Virus record (IMG/VR): IMGVR_UViG_3300038429_000587
Coordinates: 1 to 64,000 of that record
Length of the DNA stretch: 64,000 nt
Direction: 5' to 3' (one strand)
From: a virus
Below are positions 59,229 through 64,000 of this stretch, one piece after another. Both the position numbers and the translations under genes were made by a program. The notes under the pieces were generated by a model. The model was not told the DNA's origin and ran no database searches. It saw only the letters and a list, made by a program, of their open reading frames with translations. How positions within the stretch are numbered: the first letter of the stretch is position 1; each line of letters starts with the position of its first letter.

Positions 59229-60948
59229 ACCGAAGAAGGCGGCGATTGAGCTGATTCGGGTATCGACAGAGCAGCAGGCAGAAGAGGACCGTGGAGGCAT
59301 CCCGGCTCAGAAATTAGCTTGCCGCGATATCGCAACGGAGTACAACCTCCAAGTGAAATGGACGATTGAGATCGAAGGCGTAAGCGGCGCTCAGGTAATG
59401 CGCAGTCCGGGAATGAGAGAACTGCTTAGGATCTGCGCGACCGGTTTATGCCATGGCGTGATCATGCGCGAAGAGTCGAGATTGGTTCGTCCAGGCTCCT
59501 TTGGGGATTATATGGTTCTCGGCATTCTCCAGACGAACGGCGTCAAGATTTATCTCCCGGACGGAGTGATTGATTTCAGCACTCCCCATGGAAGATTGTG
59601 GGCGTCGATGAAATTTGGCATGGCCGATCACGAGCGCGCTGTCATCCGCGAGAGGACAACTTCCGGCAGGAGATCCCTCCGGTCGGCGGGGAAATGGGTA
59701 ACAGGCGGTGACCATGTTCCCTATGGATTCAAGAAAGACCCGAAGTCGAAACAGCTAGTCGTCGACGAAGCCAAGATCGAGAAAGTGAAGTGGATTTTCA
59801 ACGAGTTTATTTCCGGCAATACGAACATTCTTGGCATTGCACGATACCTTGGATTCAACCGTGACCGAGTGCAATACATTCTTAGAAATCCTGTATATAC
59901 CGGCTACAACGTTATACGGAGAACCGTCGATCCAGAGTTGAATGTCTATCGTGAAGATGGCAGGCTTCGGTATCAGCGTTTCAAGTATTTCGACCAAGAA
60001 GAACAGGAAAGAATCAGGCTGGCTGGATTCGAAAATGGCGGGCCGATAAGCGAAGAGATTTTCGAACAGGTCCAACGCATCCTGAAAATTCGCGAGGAGT
60101 TTTCTACTTCGCGAGGCAAGTGGAGCACGAACGATCAGTACGTTTATCGTGGACGGTTGCGGTGCTCCTTCTGCGGTGGTCTTTTGCAAACCCAGAAGCA
60201 AAGGCACACTACTAACCACAGCCTGTCCTACCTCTATTATCGTTGCGGAAATGCCGAACGTGGCCGGACAATAACCCCTGCTTCCGGGGAACCCTTCGCT
60301 TGCAAATCCCCCAATGTATCGAAGGACAAGATCGAAACGGAACTCGATAAAGCGATTAAGAACTTGGCGAACCCAGAGTTTGTTGAGAAGCTCTTCTCGG
60401 TCGAAATCGGTTCGGAATCCGAAGAGGAAATCTCCTCGAAGCGCCGCGCTCTGGAAGAAGAGATCTCAAACCTTGAAAGCTCGATTAATCGCCTCCAGGA
60501 TCTCTATGTCGATGGCAGAATCGACAGAAAAGTCTTCGCGGAAAAAGACGACAAGTTGCAGGCAGAACTGAAGGCAACAAAGCGTATGTTGAACGGTATG
60601 ACTTCTCGCAAAGAACCGGTCGATACGGACAAATTCTTAGATCTGTTGAAGCCTCTGCTTGAGTGGGATTATCTGAATAACGAAGCGAAAAGGAAACTTC
60701 TTGCTTCTATTGGGGTAGGGTTTCAGGTCGCCGTCTATGCGGAGAAGAACCGGAAGGATGTTCGGATTCGAATCGACGGTTTCTGGATCTCGGTTGCAGG
60801 GATGGATGGGAATTTGATCGATATTGCCAGTCGACGGGCTTCTGATGTAGCTGAAAATAAAGCACTTTTTTCTACTACCGATAATGAGGCCACACCTTAC
60901 TTTGGACACGAAATTGGTAGTAACCAGATCTACCTATCTTTGCAGTGA
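59203..60948 (+). CDS. Large serine recombinase (integrase)
   Basis: A 581-residue recombinase. The catalytic Ser lies in LIRVSTEQQ (about residue 22), followed by ESRLVRPG, DGVIDFSTPHGR and MKFGMADHERAVIRERT in the resolvase domain. The recombinase domain has VPYGFKKDP and NPVYTGYNV. A zinc ribbon (CSFCGG...YRCG...C) and a coiled coil (about 410-460) follow. It should insert and excise the phage. No attachment site could be recognised. Confidence 0.9.
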   Translation: MKTKDKQAEPKKAAIELIRVSTEQQAEEDRGGIPAQKLACRDIATEYNLQVKWTIEIEGVSGAQVMRSPGMRELLRICATGLCHGVIMREESRLVRPGSFGDYMVLGILQTNGVKIYLPDGVIDFSTPHGRLWASMKFGMADHERAVIRERTTSGRRSLRSAGKWVTGGDHVPYGFKKDPKSKQLVVDEAKIEKVKWIFNEFISGNTNILGIARYLGFNRDRVQYILRNPVYTGYNVIRRTVDPELNVYREDGRLRYQRFKYFDQEEQERIRLAGFENGGPISEEIFEQVQRILKIREEFSTSRGKWSTNDQYVYRGRLRCSFCGGLLQTQKQRHTTNHSLSYLYYRCGNAERGRTITPASGEPFACKSPNVSKDKIETELDKAIKNLANPEFVEKLFSVEIGSESEEEISSKRRALEEEISNLESSINRLQDLYVDGRIDRKVFAEKDDKLQAELKATKRMLNGMTSRKEPVDTDKFLDLLKPLLEWDYLNNEAKRKLLASIGVGFQVAVYAEKNRKDVRIRIDGFWISVAGMDGNLIDIASRRASDVAENKALFSTTDNEATPYFGHEIGSNQIYLSLQ

Positions 60949-60959
60949 TTTGAGGTCGT

Positions 60960-61157
60960 ATGGACGCTGGTTTCTATGGGGCGAAAGCGGAGCCGGGGCA
61001 GCTGAAGGATCGCAATATGCTGCTCCGCGATGCTTGCCTCCAACTGAACGACATCCACCAGGAAGTCCAACAATCGGACTACCTCGGCCATAACTTCATT
61101 TCCCGCGCCTTCGACCTTCTTTCCAAACTCGCTGACGATCTGGAGGCCCTGCCATGA
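60960..61157 (+). CDS. Small hypothetical protein
   Basis: A 65-residue protein (MDAGFYGAKAEPGQLKDRNM...). The DNA includes the palindrome AGTCCAACAATCGGACT at 61064-61080. It overlaps the nuclease gene by four bases. Confidence 0.5.
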   Translation: MDAGFYGAKAEPGQLKDRNMLLRDACLQLNDIHQEVQQSDYLGHNFISRAFDLLSKLADDLEALP

Positions 61158-61567
61158 ACTCCAACTCCGGCCTCCAGATCCGCTACTCGCCCAACGATAG
61201 CAAGAGGACTCCAGAAAGTTACGTCCTCCATGCTTGCCTCGATTTCCTGCAGGCGGAACATATCTGGGCCGTCCGTATGAATACCGGCAGCCTTGCCCTC
61301 CAGAACAAAAAAGGTGGCTTCCGGCAAGTCGCCTTCGGCGTCAAAGGCATGGCCGACATCCTCGCTATGCCCACCATGCAGGTCGGAAATCTTGGGCATA
61401 TCGTCCCCGTTCCCCTCTGGATCGAGTGCAAGCAAGAAGGGAAAAAACTTAGCAAATTTCAGCACAGTTTTCGCGATTGGGTGACCGATAACGGTCACTT
61501 CTATCTGGTCGCTTATAAGCCGGAAGACATCGCGGAATGGATCAAAACTCACCGGAGAATGCAATGA
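61154..61567 (+). CDS. VRR-NUC domain nuclease
   Basis: A 137-residue PD-(D/E)XK nuclease. AVRMNTG, GVKGMADILA and PLWIECKQEGKKLS (about residues 92-105) give the G-D-ExK core typical of VRR-NUC phage enzymes, thought to act on branched DNA. It ends with a conserved NGHFYLVAYKPED. Start overlaps the previous stop. Confidence 0.85.
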   Translation: MNSNSGLQIRYSPNDSKRTPESYVLHACLDFLQAEHIWAVRMNTGSLALQNKKGGFRQVAFGVKGMADILAMPTMQVGNLGHIVPVPLWIECKQEGKKLSKFQHSFRDWVTDNGHFYLVAYKPEDIAEWIKTHRRMQ

Positions 61568-61827
61568 CTACTGACAATTCAACGGTAAAAGAAATGAACG
61601 AACTCTTCGCCAAAAAAGGCGTCATAGAGGCTCTCAAAATCATCTTTTCGGAGCACACTGGCCTTCAGCAAGTCATTGAAATATTGCTGCTGGTGCCAAA
61701 AGGATTCGACGTCTACAAGGAAGAAGAACTGCGTAGCAGAGGGCTTCCGCTTCTCCAAATTCGCGAGAATCAGGCCATCGACGCCCTGGTTTTTCACCGA
61801 ATGTTCTATGGAGTGAAAGACAAATGA
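61564..61827 (+). CDS. Small hypothetical protein
   Basis: An 87-residue protein (MTTDNSTVKEMNELFAKKGV...), overlapping both neighbours by four bases in the tight nuclease-methyltransferase operon. No motif is recognised. Confidence 0.5.
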   Translation: MTTDNSTVKEMNELFAKKGVIEALKIIFSEHTGLQQVIEILLLVPKGFDVYKEEELRSRGLPLLQIRENQAIDALVFHRMFYGVKDK

Positions 61828-63182
61828 AGCTCTCCTATTTGTCCGTTTGCTCCGGGATCGAAGCCGCATCCGTCGCTTGGAATGTGCTTGGCTGGGAGCC
61901 GGTCGCATTCTCGGAAATCGATCCCTTTTGCTGCTCTCTTTTAACTCATCACTATCCGGATATCCCGAACTTTGGCGACTTCCGGATGATTGGAGAAGAC
62001 GATGCCGGTTCAATCGATGTTCTGGTCGGAGGAACTCCTTGCCAAGACTTTTCCATCGCTGGACCACGAGCTGGAATGGATGGAAACCGTGGTGTCCTGG
62101 CCAAGGAATTCCTTGCACTTGCTCAACGAACACGGCCCCGGTGGGTGGTGTGGGAGAACGTCCCCGGCCTCCTGTCGGTTAACGAAGGAAGAGACTTTGG
62201 CGCCTTCCTTGGGGAGCTGGGGGACATCGGGTATGGGTTCGCCTACCGAGTTCTTGACGCTCAATACTTCGGAGTTCCCCAACGCCGCCGCCGCATCTTC
62301 GTTGTCGGATATTTTGGTGACTGGAGACGTGCCGCAGCGGTACTTTTTGAGCGCCAAAGCCTGCTCGGGAATTTTGCGCCGCGCCGCAAGAAGACGCAAG
62401 AAACTGCCGGAACAATTAGAGCGCGCACTCAAAGCTTTGAGCGACAAGGAGGAGTTGTCCCCCACCCCCCAACTGCCGGAACCCTCTCAACAGCTAACTC
62501 CTATACAGGCCAAGATGCAGACCGGAACCTGCTCGTTTCAACTGCCTACGGAGGTAACAATAGATCCAGTTCCATCGACATCGCTCCCGCCTGCAACTCC
62601 GCAGGATCGAGGCGAATGGACTTCACAAGCGAAGCCTTGATAACGGTCATGCCGATCCTCGAATCTGGCGCCCGCACTGGCAGATCTACCGACGATCAGC
62701 GTTGCGGCATCGGCATCGGAGACGAAGGCGATCCGATGTTTACCCTCCAGTCGGGAAAGCAGCATGCCGTTGCCTTCGCGGAGAACCAGCGCGGCGAAAT
62801 CAGGACCAGCGATGTATCGATGCAGCTCTCTTGTGCTGGCGGAAAACCGGGAATGGGTTATCCGGCCGTAGCCATAAACTTACGCGGTCGTGAGGGTGGC
62901 GCGATGCCAGAATGCGACGAGGTAGCGAGTATGCGCGCAGCATCCGGAGGCAGCAGCAGGAGCTATATCGAAAGTCAGATGGCCGTCCGAAGACTGATGC
63001 CAATCGAATGCGAAAGACTCCAGGGTTTCCCTGATGACTACACCCTGATTAAACACAAAAATCGCTGGGCCTCGGACTCGGCGCGCTATCGATCACTCGG
63101 AAATTCCATGGCCGTTCCGGTCATGCGATGGATCGGGGAGCGCATGGAAGCTGTCGAAACCATAGCGGAGAAAACTGCATGA
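61824..63182 (+). CDS. DNA cytosine-5 methyltransferase
   Basis: A 452-residue enzyme. Motif I is LSVCSGIEAASVAW; the catalytic loop is GGTPCQDFS (Cys about residue 73), then WENVPG, and QRRRRIFVVG is motif VIII. The target-recognition region is long (about residues 190-370), and RLMPIECERLQGFPDDY with SLGNSMAVPV completes motifs IX and X. It should methylate phage DNA against host restriction. The target sequence cannot be read. No cognate endonuclease is seen. Confidence 0.92.
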   Translation: MKLSYLSVCSGIEAASVAWNVLGWEPVAFSEIDPFCCSLLTHHYPDIPNFGDFRMIGEDDAGSIDVLVGGTPCQDFSIAGPRAGMDGNRGVLAKEFLALAQRTRPRWVVWENVPGLLSVNEGRDFGAFLGELGDIGYGFAYRVLDAQYFGVPQRRRRIFVVGYFGDWRRAAAVLFERQSLLGNFAPRRKKTQETAGTIRARTQSFERQGGVVPHPPTAGTLSTANSYTGQDADRNLLVSTAYGGNNRSSSIDIAPACNSAGSRRMDFTSEALITVMPILESGARTGRSTDDQRCGIGIGDEGDPMFTLQSGKQHAVAFAENQRGEIRTSDVSMQLSCAGGKPGMGYPAVAINLRGREGGAMPECDEVASMRAASGGSSRSYIESQMAVRRLMPIECERLQGFPDDYTLIKHKNRWASDSARYRSLGNSMAVPVMRWIGERMEAVETIAEKTA

Positions 63183-63394
63183 AATCCCTCTACGACAAAG
63201 CCCATCAGGCGCTGGATACGGCCGAAAAAGTCGACCGCATTCTCGAAAGTTCTCTGGCCGATGCTCTCTATATTGCCGCCGAGCAAAAGGTCGGTTTGGA
63301 TGTAGAAAAGCAGAAGATACAAATCGATTGGTGGATCAAACTCGCCACGCTTCGCACACAAAAAACTTCCAGAAAGCAATCGGAAATAGCATAG
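63179..63394 (+). CDS. Small hypothetical protein
   Basis: A 71-residue helical protein (MKSLYDKAHQALDTAEKVDR...). ATGA overlap with the methyltransferase stop and TAGTG overlap with the helicase start show operon coupling. Confidence 0.5.
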   Translation: MKSLYDKAHQALDTAEKVDRILESSLADALYIAAEQKVGLDVEKQKIQIDWWIKLATLRTQKTSRKQSEIA

Positions 63395-64000
63395 TGAGAA
63401 GCGCTTTGGGAAACTCTCCGCAAGCCAACTGGTCCCACATGAATGTGGAGGCAGAGAAGGCTATCCTCGGCCTAATTCTGATGGAGAATTCATCCTATTT
63501 CGAAGTGACCGAGCAGCTCTCGATTGGGGACTTCGGACTGGATTCCCACCGCAAAATCTTTGGATCTATTGCCGGTCTCCTGGAAGATAGACAACATGTC
63601 GACATTATTACTTTATCGAATAAGCTACGCGAAACAAGAGAGCTGGAAACTATAGGAGGAGTGGCCTATCTTTCCGGTCTCACAGACGGGATTCCGAGAC
63701 ACTTCGATCCCAAAAACTATGTCGATATTGTCCTGAAAAAGTCGCAGTTACGGAAGGTAGTTTCGATCTGCGACCGCATCGGCGTTCGGGCTATGGACGG
63801 GGCGGAAACTCCCGATCAGTTGCTGGCGGAGATGCAAAGCGAAGCGCTCGATATTAGCGCCGATGCGCCAGGGGAAATGCAGCGGGCCTCCGCTATTTTG
63901 CCCAAAGTTTTAGTTGAAATCGAGGAACAAAGGAAGATCGATAGATCCCAGAAAACCGTGGGATTCACCACCGGAGTTCCCGGTCTCGACGAGCGCACTT
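63394..64000 (+). CDS. dnaB: DnaB-like replicative helicase (partial)
   Basis: The first 202 codons of a GTG-started gene cut by the window end. The N-terminal domain shows MNVEAEKAILGLILMENS, LDSHRKIFGSI, DIITLSNKLRET and GGVAYLSGLTDG, characteristic of DnaB. The linker TVGFTTGVPGLDERT leads into the missing ATPase domain. It should unwind DNA at the phage fork. Confidence 0.9.
   Translation, partial: MRSALGNSPQANWSHMNVEAEKAILGLILMENSSYFEVTEQLSIGDFGLDSHRKIFGSIAGLLEDRQHVDIITLSNKLRETRELETIGGVAYLSGLTDGIPRHFDPKNYVDIVLKKSQLRKVVSICDRIGVRAMDGAETPDQLLAEMQSEALDISADAPGEMQRASAILPKVLVEIEEQRKIDRSQKTVGFTTGVPGLDERT

Overview
The window is a large part of a tailed double-stranded DNA phage or prophage genome. 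It holds small and large terminase, portal, scaffold and capsid genes, two head-tail adaptor genes, a very large tail protein, internal virion proteins and a 3091-residue polyvalent protein. No tape measure or sheath gene was recognised, which points to a podovirus-like particle. A large serine recombinase and a divergent helix-turn-helix regulator suggest a temperate lifestyle. Genes are bacterial in style (Shine-Dalgarno sites, overlapping stops and starts). I cannot name the host.

Layout. 1-5.1 kb: a glycosyltransferase-like gene, a DarG-like macrodomain, a GH108 endolysin and small genes. 5.1-26.1 kb: packaging, capsid and tail genes, punctuated by a dispersed family of short hairpin repeats and by terminators placed just upstream of late gene groups. 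26.1-27.0 kb: a leftward CRISPR array. 27-39.6 kb: an acetyltransferase-like gene, internal virion genes and the giant protein. 39.6-46.6 kb: a stand-alone cas9-like locus without cas1 or cas2, with three more CRISPR clusters, two near-identical tracrRNA candidates flanking cas9, and small genes. 46.6-51.6 kb: accessory genes, four clusters of very short CRISPR-like units, a tRNA-Arg and a tRNA that appears circularly permuted. 51.6-64 kb: early genes, with a regulator, a Bet-like annealing protein and its nuclease, an acyl carrier protein, a replication initiator with iterons, a serine recombinase, a VRR-NUC nuclease, a cytosine methyltransferase and a DnaB-like helicase cut by the window edge.

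The main discovery candidate is the Cas9 system. The Cas9 reading frame is intact (1067 residues), but the RuvC-I aspartate is Gln, the RuvC-III histidine pair is Ala-Gln and the HNH Asp-His pair is Thr-Asn, so both nuclease centres should be dead. About 80 units begin with GTTGCAG. Some are full 36-37 nt repeats with 30-36 nt spacers, while many keep only the first 7-8 nt of the repeat. One spacer unit is a perfect 38-nt match to this genome's own internal virion gene, which a cutting Cas9 could not tolerate. Together these suggest a phage-borne RNA-guided DNA-binding system used for gene control or for silencing competitors, not for cleavage.

All functional statements rest on reading motifs by eye. 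No database search or folding program was run. Spacers were searched for self-matches only by eye and incompletely.
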